Position numbers and translations under genes: made by a program
From: Shewanella sp. MTB7
GTDB lineage: Bacteria; Pseudomonadota; Gammaproteobacteria; Enterobacterales; Shewanellaceae
Reading direction: 5' to 3'
DNA: 64,000 nucleotides
Assembly (NCBI RefSeq): GCF_027571385.1
Contig: NZ_CP085636.1
Location: 2,480,001 to 2,544,000, forward strand
Part shown: positions 47,208 to 57,896 of the stretch, in pieces
How the letters are laid out: every line of letters begins with the position of its first letter
Position numbering within the stretch: position 1 is the first letter of the stretch
The notes under the pieces: generated by a model
Database searches by the model: none
What the model saw: only the letters and a program-made list of their open reading frames with translations
What the model was told of the DNA's origin: nothing

Positions 47208-47723
47208 TCATGGCAATAAACTCCTTACATTAATGGGAGGCAATTCATTTTCAGCTTCTCCTTTGCCTTTGCCTTTGATGGCTTTGCCACTCACTTTGTA
47301 AAAGTTGTAGTCATGATACTTACCTGGACCGGAGATAAGCAGATGCTCCTTTTCATAGACTAGGTTTTGTCTGTCATATTCGGCCATCTCTACATCTGGG
47401 GTTAGCTGAATGGCGTGAGTCGGACAGGCTTCCTCACAAAACCCACACATGATGCAGCGAGAAAAATTGACGGTGAAACTTTCAGCTTCCCAGCGCCCGT
47501 CTGGTTTCTCTGTTTTAACCACTGATATACAATCGACAGGGCAGGCCACAGAGCAAAGATTGCAGGCGACACAGCGCTCTTCACCATCTGGATCGCGGGT
47601 CAAGACTATTCGACCACGGTAACGAGGCGACAGATAAGGTTTTTGCTCCGGATACTCGACCGTGTCGGCACGGGTGAATGTGTGCTTTAGGATTGTGATT
47701 AGCGTTCTTATTTGACTTAACAT
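47208..47723 (-). CDS. nuoI: NuoI, 2x[4Fe-4S] subunit of complex I
   Basis: The 171-residue ferredoxin-type subunit has two full cluster motifs, [12 protein letters not shown] and [12 protein letters not shown], that carry N6a and N6b in the electron path to NuoB. It has the family's short amphipathic N-terminal helix and a basic C-terminal tail. Confidence 0.97.
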   Translation of the reverse strand: MLSQIRTLITILKHTFTRADTVEYPEQKPYLSPRYRGRIVLTRDPDGEERCVACNLCSVACPVDCISVVKTEKPDGRWEAESFTVNFSRCIMCGFCEEACPTHAIQLTPDVEMAEYDRQNLVYEKEHLLISGPGKYHDYNFYKVSGKAIKGKGKGEAENELPPINVRSLLP

Positions 47724-47735
47724 GTCACGCTCCTC

Positions 47736-48689
47736 TTAAAAGCCTATGGTTAATTTCCATACTGCGGTAAGCAGCAGGTTTAATAGTGCCAGTGGCAGTA
47801 AAATGGACCAGCCAAAGCTCATCAGTTGATCGTATCTAGGCCTTGGTATCGCGGCGCGAAGTAGAATAAAAAACATCACAAAAAAAATGGTTTTGAGTGT
47901 GAACCAGACAATTGGCGGCAGCAAGGGGCCTTGCCAACCACCGAAATAGAGGGTGGTGATTAAGGCAGAGATGAAGATCACCCCTAGGTATTCTCCAATG
48001 AAAAACATACCAAATTTCATGCTGGCATATTCGGTATGAAACCCTGCAACAATTTCGGTCTCTGCTTCAGGAAGATCGAATGGGGCACGGTGACTTTCGG
48101 CAACACCAGCAAAGAGAAAAAGTAGAAATCCCAGAGGTTGACTGAGGATAAACCAATATTGGCTTTGAGCCTGAACGATCTCATTGAGACTGAAACTGCC
48201 AGCTATTACTACAACTCCCATTAAAGACAGTCCCATAAACACCTCGTAGGAAAGCATTTGAGCTGTGGTTCGCAGCGCACCTAAGAGTGAATATTTACTG
48301 TTAGATGAAAATCCAGCCAACATGATGCTATACACAGACAAGGAGCTAATTGCCAAGATAAATAGCAAGGCGTTATCAAATTCAGCGATCTGAATATCTG
48401 GGGAAAAGGGGATAATAGCGAAACCAAGTAAGGTCATGATCATCAAGATCATTGGTGCGATAACAAACAGCGCTTTATCTGCAAACGGTGGGATCCAATC
48501 CTCTTTGGTGAAAATCTTTATCATATCGGCAATAACCTGAAACAGGCCAAACGGGCCGACTCGGTTAGGGCCTAATCTGTCTTGCCAGATGCCCAGTAAA
48601 CGTCGCTCGAGCCAAGTTGACCAGGCGGCGGCAAGCAGTAAAACAATCAACACTGCCAATGGGGTTAAAAGAGAGGTTAACTCAATCAT
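47736..48689 (-). CDS. nuoH: NuoH, complex I membrane subunit at the quinone site
   Basis: The 317-residue, eight-helix subunit has ERRLLGIWQDRLGPNRVGPFGLFQVIADMIKIFTKED, the Glu-rich loop ESHRAPFDLPEAETEIVAGFHTEY and the RAAIPRPRYDQLM quinone-chamber segment. Start overlaps the nuoG stop by four bases. Confidence 0.97.
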   Translation of the reverse strand: MIELTSLLTPLAVLIVLLLAAAWSTWLERRLLGIWQDRLGPNRVGPFGLFQVIADMIKIFTKEDWIPPFADKALFVIAPMILMIMTLLGFAIIPFSPDIQIAEFDNALLFILAISSLSVYSIMLAGFSSNSKYSLLGALRTTAQMLSYEVFMGLSLMGVVVIAGSFSLNEIVQAQSQYWFILSQPLGFLLFLFAGVAESHRAPFDLPEAETEIVAGFHTEYASMKFGMFFIGEYLGVIFISALITTLYFGGWQGPLLPPIVWFTLKTIFFVMFFILLRAAIPRPRYDQLMSFGWSILLPLALLNLLLTAVWKLTIGF

Positions 48690-51637
48690 GTTTCCTCCTC
48701 ATGCGAGGGGCGCTGTAATGGCTCTTGTGATAGTTCTTGTAAGGAGTCAAGTGGAGATGCTGGTGCAAGCTCTTGTTTAAGTTCAGAGGTAAGTTCAGGT
48801 GTAGAGAGTCGAGTCCATTTAGCACTATCCCCCAGTCGAGTGAAATACTCTGTCGGAATCAATATCAACTCTTTGGCTTGGCTTGAGTTAAATATGCATT
48901 CGAGTCCAATTTGGGTGCTCTCTTTAAACAGGCTTATGATATCTCCTTCCGCTAATTGCCACTTTGCTGCAGTATCAGGGTGGATGTTGGCCTGTTTTTT
49001 AGGAGCCAATGAAACTAGAGCTGCGGAGTATTGAGCCAGTTCAAAATCAGCATAGAGATTAGCCATGGGACCTAGTCTAGCGTTTTCACTTTCCTTCAGG
49101 GAAGAGAGGGAGTTTGTTGATTGAGAAGACGGATCTGCTATTTCTAGTGGGGTTGCTGTTGAAAAAATCTTGATGCCTTTATTCCAAATAGACAATAGGG
49201 AATTAGCCTCTTCGTAACCTTGCTCTCTTCCATGACCTCCTCCTTGATCTGAGTTCCATTTAGGTGACCATTGATTGGCTGGCAGTACTGAAATAGGTTG
49301 CACTAGCGTTTGACGAAATCCGGCAACGCCTTCCATGGAGTTATTAATAGGGGCCAGTAAATCGATAATGGGTTGGCTCTCTTTAACATCATCAACAGCA
49401 TGGATTGCGGTTCTACCGCTGTCTCTTACTGTTTGTCTGGCTATTTTGAAGGGAGATAATTCATTAAACCTTGTCAACTCAGCAAACGCTTCGATGACCT
49501 TAAGTGGAGCAGACTTAGCTGCTATCCAACGTACTAGTTCGCCATAGCTTGGCAGTCCTACTAGTGTCGACAACCATTGCCATGGGGACAATCTCCCCTT
49601 GATTTGGGGCATGGTCGCGAATGAAAACTGCAATCTTCCTTCGGAACTTAAATCACAGCCATATGATTCGGCAAATGAAGTAGCTGGAAGAATAAGGTCT
49701 GCCATGCTCGCTGTTTTTGTGAGTAGTTGGTCGATAACGATGATCTGTTTGACGTTATTTAAAGCGTTGTCGAGTTGGGTATTGTCTAGATAACGATAGA
49801 GATCGGTCTCTAACACGATTAAAGTCTCAACAGGGGCAGAATTAAGCCGTTTGATAAGGGAATCAAGTCCTTGGGGGCCGCGGCCATTGGTGTCATCATA
49901 GGAGTTATCACTTGAGTCGTTACTAGAATTATTACTTGATAAAAGTCCGAGATGAAGATCATTTCCTGCTTGAGTCGCAGCATAAAACCCTGCGTTTTGG
50001 TTTAGCTGTTTCAGCGAGTTGGCTATCTTAATACTCAAAGACAATAAGTGTATATCTCGACTTTGAATGCCGGTTAACACCAATGGCCGCTGGGCGCTTA
50101 GCAAGTCGTCGACGATATTTCTTGCCTCGTTAGAAGCCGACATCTCTGATCTATTTTGATCTTGCGAGGTATTGAATAGACGATCATCTAATAAAAATGC
50201 GACCTCTTCGAGTAGTCGTATTTGCTCAGCGGGATGCAAGATAATACTTTGGGTTGCGATGGGGGTCAGTTCACAGGCTTGACTCTCAATGATATGCAAC
50301 GGCGACAATGTTGTTTGGGCTATATTGCGAACGGCGCCATCTTGCCAATGTTGAACCCCTAGATTAGCCGCTTTTTTTAGTCCGGCATTACGACTCATTT
50401 GCCGTACGCTTAAGGCGAGTCTTGGCGCGGTGTGAGTGATATCTTCATTGATGATAAGCGTGGCATCACAGGTTTCAATCTCTGTTAACGACATAGGGGT
50501 CAACGAGGTTTCACTGTAGGTTTTACACAAGAGATCTAACAGCTGAGCGTGACTATCATTGATACCAAGATAGAATTGCGTTTCGCCTACCAGTTTTAGT
50601 AGCGCGCCATTGTTTTCAATGTGAGTACGCACTGATCCTACCGCAATACAATTTTCTTTTGGATTGTGGCAATATTCAGCAAGGAGCGCTTGAGTCTGTT
50701 CTTGGGTGAGAACGTCAGTGCTTTTATGCTCATTATTGCGCTTAAGTGGCCATTCAAGGCGTTCATTGTGATTGACATGCTCATATCCAAACAGGCCTGT
50801 ATTACATAAAAAATGGCCATTAATGGCATCGTGATGGCGATTGGTAACTCTTCTAATACTCTCACTGCGTTCACCTAGCGTGAGGTTGCAGCCTAAACTG
50901 CAGTGTGGGCAGACGACTGGTGCGGTCTGTAGATCCCATTTACGGCTGTAATGATGTGAAAAAGGCTTATCAGTAAATACGCCTGTGGGACAAACTTCGG
51001 CAAGATTACCGGAGAAGGGGCTTTCAAGTATGCCAGATTCAGCTCGCCCAAAATAGAGGTGGCTTTTAGAGCCAAACACATTGAGATCGTTACCGCCACA
51101 ATAATCACGGTAAAAACGAACACAACGGTAGCAGCCGATGCAGCGATTCATCTCATGATTGAGCAAAGGCCCTAAAAATTGGTTGAGATGGGTGCGTTTC
51201 TTGCCTGGGTATCGGCGGGTTATATGCTTGCTCATCAAGGTCATATCTTGTAGGTGGCAGTTTCCTCCCTCTTCACACACCGGACAGTCGTGGGGGTGAT
51301 TAGTCATGATGGCAGCAATATTGGTTTTTCTGAACTGTTGTGATTTATCATCTTGAAGAGAAATAATCATGCCTTCGCTTACGGTGGCCATGCATGACAT
51401 GACCAAACGACCTCGGGTATCTTCGCTATTTTGATATTGAGTGACAGCGCATTGTCTGCAAGAGCCAACAGATCCCATGGACGGATGCCAACAGAAGTAA
51501 GGCAGATCTAAACCTAAAGATAAGCAGGCTTGGAGTAAGTTTTGTCCTTTCTCTACACCATAGACTTGGTTATCTATGGTGAGGGAGATGGTTGCTACAC
51601 TTTCAACATTGGTGCTGTTAGTATCAGACTTGCTCAT
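48686..51637 (-). CDS. nuoG: NuoG, Fe-S subunit of complex I
   Basis: The 983-residue protein is longer than E. coli NuoG (about 908). The N-terminus has the 2Fe-2S motif (CWHPSMGSVGSCRQC), then HDCPVCEEGGNC (N5), CIGCYRC with CPTG (N4) and CPHCSLGCN, the N7-type site. A molybdopterin-oxidoreductase-like region follows, with Ser/Asn-rich low-complexity inserts near about 600 and 870. ATG at 51637 is chosen because GGAGGTG lies six bases upstream; it starts inside the nuoF 3' end. Confidence 0.94.
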   Translation of the reverse strand: MSKSDTNSTNVESVATISLTIDNQVYGVEKGQNLLQACLSLGLDLPYFCWHPSMGSVGSCRQCAVTQYQNSEDTRGRLVMSCMATVSEGMIISLQDDKSQQFRKTNIAAIMTNHPHDCPVCEEGGNCHLQDMTLMSKHITRRYPGKKRTHLNQFLGPLLNHEMNRCIGCYRCVRFYRDYCGGNDLNVFGSKSHLYFGRAESGILESPFSGNLAEVCPTGVFTDKPFSHHYSRKWDLQTAPVVCPHCSLGCNLTLGERSESIRRVTNRHHDAINGHFLCNTGLFGYEHVNHNERLEWPLKRNNEHKSTDVLTQEQTQALLAEYCHNPKENCIAVGSVRTHIENNGALLKLVGETQFYLGINDSHAQLLDLLCKTYSETSLTPMSLTEIETCDATLIINEDITHTAPRLALSVRQMSRNAGLKKAANLGVQHWQDGAVRNIAQTTLSPLHIIESQACELTPIATQSIILHPAEQIRLLEEVAFLLDDRLFNTSQDQNRSEMSASNEARNIVDDLLSAQRPLVLTGIQSRDIHLLSLSIKIANSLKQLNQNAGFYAATQAGNDLHLGLLSSNNSSNDSSDNSYDDTNGRGPQGLDSLIKRLNSAPVETLIVLETDLYRYLDNTQLDNALNNVKQIIVIDQLLTKTASMADLILPATSFAESYGCDLSSEGRLQFSFATMPQIKGRLSPWQWLSTLVGLPSYGELVRWIAAKSAPLKVIEAFAELTRFNELSPFKIARQTVRDSGRTAIHAVDDVKESQPIIDLLAPINNSMEGVAGFRQTLVQPISVLPANQWSPKWNSDQGGGHGREQGYEEANSLLSIWNKGIKIFSTATPLEIADPSSQSTNSLSSLKESENARLGPMANLYADFELAQYSAALVSLAPKKQANIHPDTAAKWQLAEGDIISLFKESTQIGLECIFNSSQAKELILIPTEYFTRLGDSAKWTRLSTPELTSELKQELAPASPLDSLQELSQEPLQRPSHEEET

Positions 51638-52988
51638 GGCTTTCACCTCCATCTTTATTCATAGAGTGCGAATGACCGAGGTCGAGTTTCAGGTCTTGTT
51701 GAACATGGAAAGGACAGCAAGCTTGAGTAATATGAGATTCAAAATCCTTCTTGAAATAGTTAAGCGCGCTCTGTAAAGGTTCAACAGCGCCAGGGGCTAG
51801 GGCGCAAAATGTGTTACCAGGGGCGGCAAAGCGACAAAGTTCCTCGAGTTGGGTTATATCTTCGAGTTCACCTTCACCAGATTCAATTTTTTCTAGCAAT
51901 ACTTGCGCCCAAGGCAAGCCATCACGGCAAGGTGTACACCACCCACAAGACTCTTGAGCAAAAAACTTAATCAGGTTCAGTACCATAGATACAGGGCAGT
52001 ATTTATCATCCAATATGATAATAGTGCCAGTGCCCATTCGACTGCCTTGTTTGCCAATGGCGTCGTAATCCATCGGAACATCTAAATGCTCTGTCACTAA
52101 AAAGTCAGTGGATCCACCACCGGGGAGAAAGCCCTTAAGCGAGTAGCCATCACACATTCCGCCAGCATGTTGCTCAATAATTTCTCTGATAGGGGTTCCC
52201 ATTGGTAGCTCCCACAATCCAGGATTGTTGACTCTGCCACTGACGCCAAAAATTTTAGTGCCCGCATCTTCCTCAAGCCCCAGTTCTTTAAACCATTGAG
52301 GACCAAAGTTGATAATGTGTGGCAGGTTACAGAAGGTCTCGACATTGTTGACTATGGTGGGTTTACCCCATAAGCCTGCTACTTGGGGAAAAGGGGGTTT
52401 AGCCCTTGGAGTGGCGCGTTTACCCTCCATCGAATTGATTAATGCAGTCTCTTCGCCGCAGATATAGCGGCCAGCGCTAGTATGAAGATGAATATCGAAA
52501 TTTAATTCCGACCCTAAGATATTTTGACCTAAAAGATTGGCAGCACGACATTCATTTAGTGCTTGAGTTAATCGCTCCTCGGCTAAGTAGTAGTCACCAC
52601 GTAGAAAGATATATCCGATAGAGGCTCCTAAGGTTTGTGCACCGACAAGCAAACCCTCAATGATCTGATGCGGGGTTTTTTCCAACAGCATGCGATCTTT
52701 AAAGACACCAGGCTCCATCTCATCAGCATTAACAATGAGGTAGCGAGGTGAGGGAGCATTATTTCCTCTTGGAACGAAGCTCCACTTAAGGCCTGTAGGG
52801 AAACCTGCGCCGCCTCGGCCTCTAAGGTTGGACTCTTTGAGGGTATCGAGTAGTTGGTCTTGACTCATATCCAAAGACTTACGAAAACCTTGGTAGCCAC
52901 CATGGGCTTGGTACTGTTCAAGGCACCAACTCGTTTCATCTGAGGTGATGAAACGAGTTAAGGGATTGTGAGGGAAGGTTTGACTCAT
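51624..52988 (-). CDS. nuoF: NuoF, NADH- and FMN-binding subunit of complex I
   Basis: The 454-residue subunit has the FMN/NADH loop LRGRGGAGFPTGLKW, NADEMEPG, GAYICGEETAL-type segment (AGRYICGEETALINS) and the N3 cluster motif ESCGWCTPCRDG. It oxidises NADH and passes electrons to the Fe-S chain. Its start overlaps the nuoE stop (ATGA) and its end overlaps nuoG by 14 bases. Confidence 0.97.
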   Translation of the reverse strand: MSQTFPHNPLTRFITSDETSWCLEQYQAHGGYQGFRKSLDMSQDQLLDTLKESNLRGRGGAGFPTGLKWSFVPRGNNAPSPRYLIVNADEMEPGVFKDRMLLEKTPHQIIEGLLVGAQTLGASIGYIFLRGDYYLAEERLTQALNECRAANLLGQNILGSELNFDIHLHTSAGRYICGEETALINSMEGKRATPRAKPPFPQVAGLWGKPTIVNNVETFCNLPHIINFGPQWFKELGLEEDAGTKIFGVSGRVNNPGLWELPMGTPIREIIEQHAGGMCDGYSLKGFLPGGGSTDFLVTEHLDVPMDYDAIGKQGSRMGTGTIIILDDKYCPVSMVLNLIKFFAQESCGWCTPCRDGLPWAQVLLEKIESGEGELEDITQLEELCRFAAPGNTFCALAPGAVEPLQSALNYFKKDFESHITQACCPFHVQQDLKLDLGHSHSMNKDGGESHEQV

Positions 52989-53518
52989 TTACTCACCTCG
53001 CCTAATGCCTTAATTAACTCTGGTATCTCTTTTTCAGTCATATTTTCAAATAGCTGTTTATTGGCTATCATGACCGGCGCTTTATCGCAGGCACCCAAAC
53101 AAGGTAGCGGAATAAGAGTGAAGTGATTATCCGGTGTTGTTTCGCCCGTATTGATGTTCAGTTGTTGACTAAGACACTGACGAATGTGTTCAGCTCCCAT
53201 TAAGTCGCAGCTAATTCCATCACAGGGGTGGAGCACGACTGTACCAACAGGCTGACGAAAGATGAGATTGTAGAAGGTGGCAACACTATCGAGATCAGCC
53301 ACTGGAATGTTGGTATAAAGAGACAGGGCATGTAAGCTTGCATCGCTTACCCAGCCTCGCTCAGCTTGTATCAGTTTTAGGGCATCGATAGTTATTCCGG
53401 CAAGCTGAGGAGAATGAGAGATCAGCGCATCAATCCCGTGCTGTTCTTCTGCACTCAAGCGGGTACTATCAGCCTCAACTAATGCAATGGGGATCGCTTG
53501 TTGGTGTAGATTTTCCAT
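52985..53518 (-). CDS. nuoE: NuoE, 2Fe-2S subunit of complex I
   Basis: The 177-residue thioredoxin-like subunit has the N1a ligands in CDGISC and CLGAC, spaced as in the family. It starts nine bases after the nuoCD stop with an AGGAGG-like site (GGAGGACTTT before the ATG). Confidence 0.95.
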   Translation of the reverse strand: MENLHQQAIPIALVEADSTRLSAEEQHGIDALISHSPQLAGITIDALKLIQAERGWVSDASLHALSLYTNIPVADLDSVATFYNLIFRQPVGTVVLHPCDGISCDLMGAEHIRQCLSQQLNINTGETTPDNHFTLIPLPCLGACDKAPVMIANKQLFENMTEKEIPELIKALGEVSK

Positions 53519-53527
53519 AAAGTCCTC

Positions 53528-55324
53528 CTACCTATCCACGTCGGCCATTACAAAGTCGATACTGGCTAAGATCACAATGAGATCCGCTACCATCAAACCT
53601 TTTGCCATTTTAGGTATCATCTGTAAGTGGGCAAATGAGGGAGTGCGAATACGGGTGCGATAACTGGTGTTACTGCCATCGCTGATAATGGTGTAGGCGT
53701 TGATTCCTTTGGTGGCCTCAACGGCGAAACAAGACTCGCCTTTTGGCATTACTGGCCCCCAACTTACATTGAGAAAGTGCTGAATTAAGGTTTCTATGTC
53801 CTGTTTGCTACGCTGGTCTGGCGGAGTCGTTAATGGATGATCTGCCTTAATGTTTCCTTGGGGCATGTTATTAATGCATTGTTGGATAATGTTGACGCTC
53901 TGCCTCATCTCATCAATTCTAAGTTGGCATCTGTCGTAAGCATCACCATTATTGGCTGTGGGTATCTCAAACTCATAATTCTCATAGCCTGAATAGGGAC
54001 GAGTTTTACGAAGATCCAAACCGAGCCCCGTGGCGCGTAAACCTGCGCCGGTAATATTCCAATCTAGGGCTTCTTGTGTGTTGTACTGTCCTATTCCGAT
54101 AGCACGTCGTTTCAATATGCTGTTCTGCATCACCATGATTTCATATTCATCGAGTTTTTTTGGAAATTCATCGATAAACTCCTGCATCATACTGTCCCAG
54201 CCTGTGGGGAGATCTTGAGCAAGACCACCAATTCTGAACCAGCTTGGGTGCATACGTGCCCCTGTGATAGCCTCAATGATGCCAAACAGTTTCTCTCTAT
54301 CAATAAACAGATAGAAAATTGGAGAGAGCTGTCCTACATCTTGGGCAAACGTTCCAAAAAAAAGCATATGACTTAAGATCCGGAAACACTCGGATAACAT
54401 GACTCTAATGCATTTGACTCGTTCTGATACCTGAATATTAGCCAGCTGTTCTATGGCTAAGATATAAGGGAAGTTATTCATCACTCCCCCGAGATAATCG
54501 ATCCTGTCAGTGTAAGGAATAAAGCCATGCCAGCTTTGGCGTTCGGCAATCTTCTCGGCGCCTCGATGGTGATAACCAATATCGGGAACTGAGTTGATGA
54601 TATGTTCACCATCGAGCTGTAAGGCTATGCGAAAGACCCCATGTACACTGGGGTGGTTAGGCCCTAGGTTTAGAAACATGTAGTCATTGTCTTTGTTGTT
54701 TTCCTCCATGCCCCAACGTTTTGGGTCGAACTTGAGTGCTTCTTGCTCTATGGCTAAACGTTCATCATCTAAGCTAAATGGCTCAGTTTCTGTAGCGCGA
54801 CAAGGAAACTCTTTGCGCAGTGGATGGCCTTTGAATGTGGGAGGGAGGAGTATGCGGTATAGATTGGGGTGGTCATCAAATACGATACCAAACAGATCCC
54901 ACGCTTCTCGCTCATACCAGTTGGCTGAAGGCCAAAAGCCAGTAATGGTTGAGATATGAGCTTCATCTTGAGAGAGTGCGACTTTAAGCCTGATATCTTG
55001 GTTACGGCTAACTGACATGAGTTGATAAACTAAGGTGAAATCTTTTGCTGGGATCGTTTCTCTATCTAATCTCAGTCGCTCGTCGACAGCGTAAAGGTCA
55101 AATAGAAAATCAAAAGGTTGTTGCATCCCTTTGAGCAGTTTCAGAGTTGGAATGAGCAATGTTTTATCTATCCAAAGCGTTAAAATTTGGTCAAGGCAAA
55201 CTTGTTGCTGTGCAGAGGTGCGTAACAAGTTATCAAGCTCAGGTAACATCTTTAGATTAAGTGTTTTTTGAATCTTTTCAGACTGAATTTTATGTGGTGA
55301 TATCGCCTTAGTGATTATGCTCAT
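53528..55324 (-). CDS. nuoC: NuoCD, fused 30-kDa/49-kDa subunit of complex I
   Basis: The 598-residue protein matches the fused NuoCD of enterics. The NuoC part (about 1-190) has [26 protein letters not shown]. The NuoD part (about 215-598) has [39 protein letters not shown] and ends VMADVDR. The conserved His and Asp at the quinone site are present. Fusion of nuoC and nuoD is typical of gammaproteobacteria and some other lineages. Confidence 0.97.
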   Translation of the reverse strand: MSIITKAISPHKIQSEKIQKTLNLKMLPELDNLLRTSAQQQVCLDQILTLWIDKTLLIPTLKLLKGMQQPFDFLFDLYAVDERLRLDRETIPAKDFTLVYQLMSVSRNQDIRLKVALSQDEAHISTITGFWPSANWYEREAWDLFGIVFDDHPNLYRILLPPTFKGHPLRKEFPCRATETEPFSLDDERLAIEQEALKFDPKRWGMEENNKDNDYMFLNLGPNHPSVHGVFRIALQLDGEHIINSVPDIGYHHRGAEKIAERQSWHGFIPYTDRIDYLGGVMNNFPYILAIEQLANIQVSERVKCIRVMLSECFRILSHMLFFGTFAQDVGQLSPIFYLFIDREKLFGIIEAITGARMHPSWFRIGGLAQDLPTGWDSMMQEFIDEFPKKLDEYEIMVMQNSILKRRAIGIGQYNTQEALDWNITGAGLRATGLGLDLRKTRPYSGYENYEFEIPTANNGDAYDRCQLRIDEMRQSVNIIQQCINNMPQGNIKADHPLTTPPDQRSKQDIETLIQHFLNVSWGPVMPKGESCFAVEATKGINAYTIISDGSNTSYRTRIRTPSFAHLQMIPKMAKGLMVADLIVILASIDFVMADVDR

Positions 55325-55326
55325 GT

Positions 55327-55968
55327 TTACACCTCGTCTGGTGGTGTGAGCTTATCGGTTTGAATTCTCTGCTCATGCTTCTCATCACGCATATTGCGAC
55401 AGGAAAAAGCTTGGATCTCTTCAGGGGTGATCGTCCGATTGAGTGGTCTGGCTTGGCGAGGTTCACCTTTTTGTATCGCTTCTTGCAGTAGAGTGAGTCC
55501 ATACATCAAGGCTTCGGGTCTTGGAGGGCAACCGGGGACATAAAGGTCGATAGGGAGAAAACGGTCGGCACCTTGCACTACGCTATAAACATCATACATG
55601 CCACCAGAGTTGGCACAAGAACCCATGCAAATCACCCACTTAGGCTCTAGCATCTGATCATAAAGGTGTTTAATTACCGGTGCCATTTTAAGAAAAACGG
55701 TACCAGAAATAACAATAAGATCAGCCTCTCTAGGTGTTGCTCGGATCACTTCTGAACCAAATCTAGCGATATCATGGCGACTGGTAAATGAAGTGGCCAT
55801 CTCAACATAACAACAAGAAAGGCCAAAGTTAAACGGCCAGAGCGAGTTGCTTCGACCCCAAGCGACAAGATCTTCAAGTCGAGTGACCAGCAGGTTCTTT
55901 TCAACCACTTCCTGCATGGTTTGAGGTGCTGTTGGAATGATCTCAGGCTTACTCAATTGCCAGCGCAT
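55327..55968 (-). CDS. nuoB: NuoB, N2-cluster subunit of complex I
   Basis: The 213-residue subunit has the tandem Cys of N2 in [11 protein letters not shown] plus [11 protein letters not shown] and [14 protein letters not shown]. It carries the last cluster before quinone. Two bases separate it from both neighbours' reading frames. Confidence 0.97.
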   Translation of the reverse strand: MRWQLSKPEIIPTAPQTMQEVVEKNLLVTRLEDLVAWGRSNSLWPFNFGLSCCYVEMATSFTSRHDIARFGSEVIRATPREADLIVISGTVFLKMAPVIKHLYDQMLEPKWVICMGSCANSGGMYDVYSVVQGADRFLPIDLYVPGCPPRPEALMYGLTLLQEAIQKGEPRQARPLNRTITPEEIQAFSCRNMRDEKHEQRIQTDKLTPPDEV

Positions 55969-55970
55969 AG

Positions 55971-56339
55971 CTACTCTCCTTGTTGTCTTTTACCCCAATC
56001 AAAAGCACCTTGTTTAATTTCGTATATTAGTGCGATAAGCAGGGCCAAGATGAAAAGGCTGGCGGTGGTTAATCCGGGCCAGCTTGTCTCTAACACAACC
56101 AGAGACCATAAGTAGAGGTAAACGGCTTCGATATCGAAGATGACAAAGGAGATAGCAATTAAGAAATAGTTAACGTTCCAACGAATATTGGTGTCCCCAA
56201 CAGGAACGATGCCTGATTCGTAGGGGTAGCTATTTTTCCTTTTTTGACCTCTGGGGTTGAGCGCATAAGAGACGAGCAACATTGTCATGGTGACAATGAC
56301 GATAGCGAAAGCGTAAAAAATAAAACTCGCAGATACCAT
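55971..56339 (-). CDS. nuoA: NuoA, complex I membrane subunit, first gene of the operon
   Basis: The 122-residue, three-helix subunit has [22 protein letters not shown] and [14 protein letters not shown]. It heads the 15-kb operon; the promoter must lie in the 220-bp gap to the CBS gene. Confidence 0.95.
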   Translation of the reverse strand: MVSASFIFYAFAIVIVTMTMLLVSYALNPRGQKRKNSYPYESGIVPVGDTNIRWNVNYFLIAISFVIFDIEAVYLYLWSLVVLETSWPGLTTASLFILALLIALIYEIKQGAFDWGKRQQGE

Positions 56340-56559
56340 AACCTAGCGCCTTATTCTTTGTTTCTTATATTTATTCATTTGTTAGTTTGACGGAGTAAAG
56401 CATAGACAACTATGTGCAAGCTGCCTGATTTATGAACAATGATCAAGTCGGGAGCACAATTAATAACCAAACAACCAAACTAATATCTTTGATATAATGC
56501 CTACTGTCTGGGCTCACAGTGAGACTTGGGAGATAAAGAGAACGCTTCAAAAAACATCA

Positions 56560-56991
56560 TTAGACTAGGCGAGAGTGCCCTTGTTGATACATGGCTTTCA
56601 ATTGGTCATCAATCGCCCTTAGTACATCAGAGCGACTGATCACGCCGATGAGTTGATTCGACTCATCTATGATGGGGTAGATTTTGGGCTTAGCATGAGT
56701 CATCTGTTGGGCCAGATCTAACACTGAAGCGTCTGGACGTACAGTAAGGGGCTTATCATGCATTATATCCCCTATGACATAGTGATCTTCGTTAAGGTAG
56801 GTGGCTTCTAGCATTTTGATTAAACAGTCCTGTTCTGACAGAAAACCGATAACATGATTGTTTTCATCGATAACCGGTCCACCTATCTGTTTAGCGCGAA
56901 GAAAGATCTCAACGGCTTCTGCGATATGCATATTGGCTGTAAACGTCACTGGACGTCTATTCATAAAGCTGGATATTTTAATTGATTCCAT
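56560..56991 (-). CDS. CBS-domain pair protein
   Basis: The 143-residue protein is almost entirely two CBS motifs (about 5-60 and 75-135: ISSFMNRRPVTFTANMHIAEAV and IGDIMHDKPLTVRPDASVLDLA). Such proteins bind adenine nucleotides and sense energy state. It sits upstream of nuoA on the same strand but is a separate unit. Partner unknown. Confidence 0.85.
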   Translation of the reverse strand: MESIKISSFMNRRPVTFTANMHIAEAVEIFLRAKQIGGPVIDENNHVIGFLSEQDCLIKMLEATYLNEDHYVIGDIMHDKPLTVRPDASVLDLAQQMTHAKPKIYPIIDESNQLIGVISRSDVLRAIDDQLKAMYQQGHSRLV

Positions 56992-57154
56992 ATCAAATCC
57001 CTTAATTGAAACTTGGTAGTCTTGTCTGCCATAGTAAGTTAATGTATAGGTGGATGAACTCTTTGGTTATTTTTAGCTCACTGCTTATAAGGTTAGTCCG
57101 AATTTATTTTTATTGTTTAATAAAAATAAAATTTACACTGGCTGAAGGAGCACA

Positions 57155-57835
57155 ATGACTCACCTATTAACCTATGTTGGACGTCAGACGAGCAGAAGTG
57201 ATGGAGAGGCGCGAAGGGTTATTATTCTCGAAGCCACACTCAGGTTAATCGTTAAAGAGGGGATCCGTGGCGTTCGTCATCGAGCTGTGGCAAAAGAGGC
57301 CAATGTCCCTTTAGCCTCTACTACGTATTACTTCAAAAATATTAAAGTCTTGATTAGTGATTCATTAACCTATTTTGCTGAAAAGACACTTTGGATGAAT
57401 CGGGAGCTGGAAAATAGCAGTTTTGAATTAATCAATTATTTGAGTGAGCAGGAAGGTACCAGAGATGAGGAACATTTGCTGACCTACTTAACCCAGTTTA
57501 TTTGTGAGCACATTCGTGAGCAAGTTAGGCACAGTGATGACAGAATTTTAGAGATGGCTTTCCACGAGGAAGCATTGAGAAACAGTCAGCTTGCAGATGC
57601 GATCAGCACTCTAGATGACTCTTTTTTAGCGACAATTAAACAGTTTTTTGAACAGTTGGGCTCAAGCACCTCGCTCGCGGATGCGTATCAGGTATTAGGG
57701 CTTATTAAGTTGCTTGAATATCAGTATGTGATGAGAGGCAATATTATTGAAGATAAAATTCAGTTCGAGCATATTGTAAACGCTAGCGTAAGCAAGATTA
57801 TCGGAATCAGCGATCTCACTTGCATGGAGAGTTAA
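57155..57835 (+). CDS. TetR-family transcriptional regulator
   Basis: The 226-residue protein has the N-terminal TetR HTH (VIILEATLRLIVKEGIRGVRHRAVAKEANVPLASTTYYF) and a helical C-terminal domain. AAGGAG precedes the ATG. It is divergent from the CBS gene across 163 bases, which makes the CBS gene (or itself) the first candidate target. Confidence 0.87.
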   Translation: MTHLLTYVGRQTSRSDGEARRVIILEATLRLIVKEGIRGVRHRAVAKEANVPLASTTYYFKNIKVLISDSLTYFAEKTLWMNRELENSSFELINYLSEQEGTRDEEHLLTYLTQFICEHIREQVRHSDDRILEMAFHEEALRNSQLADAISTLDDSFLATIKQFFEQLGSSTSLADAYQVLGLIKLLEYQYVMRGNIIEDKIQFEHIVNASVSKIIGISDLTCMES

Positions 57836-57844
57836 GCGTCATGA

Positions 57845-57877
57845 ATAAAAAAACCAGATTAACTCTGGTTTTTTTAT
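57845..57877. terminator. Bidirectional terminator
   Basis: AAAAAAACCAGA/TCTGGTTTTTTT (12 bp, 5-base loop) lies between the convergent tetR-type and cysK genes. Confidence 0.95.
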
Positions 57878-57896
57878 TCAATGTTAACTGCAGTTA

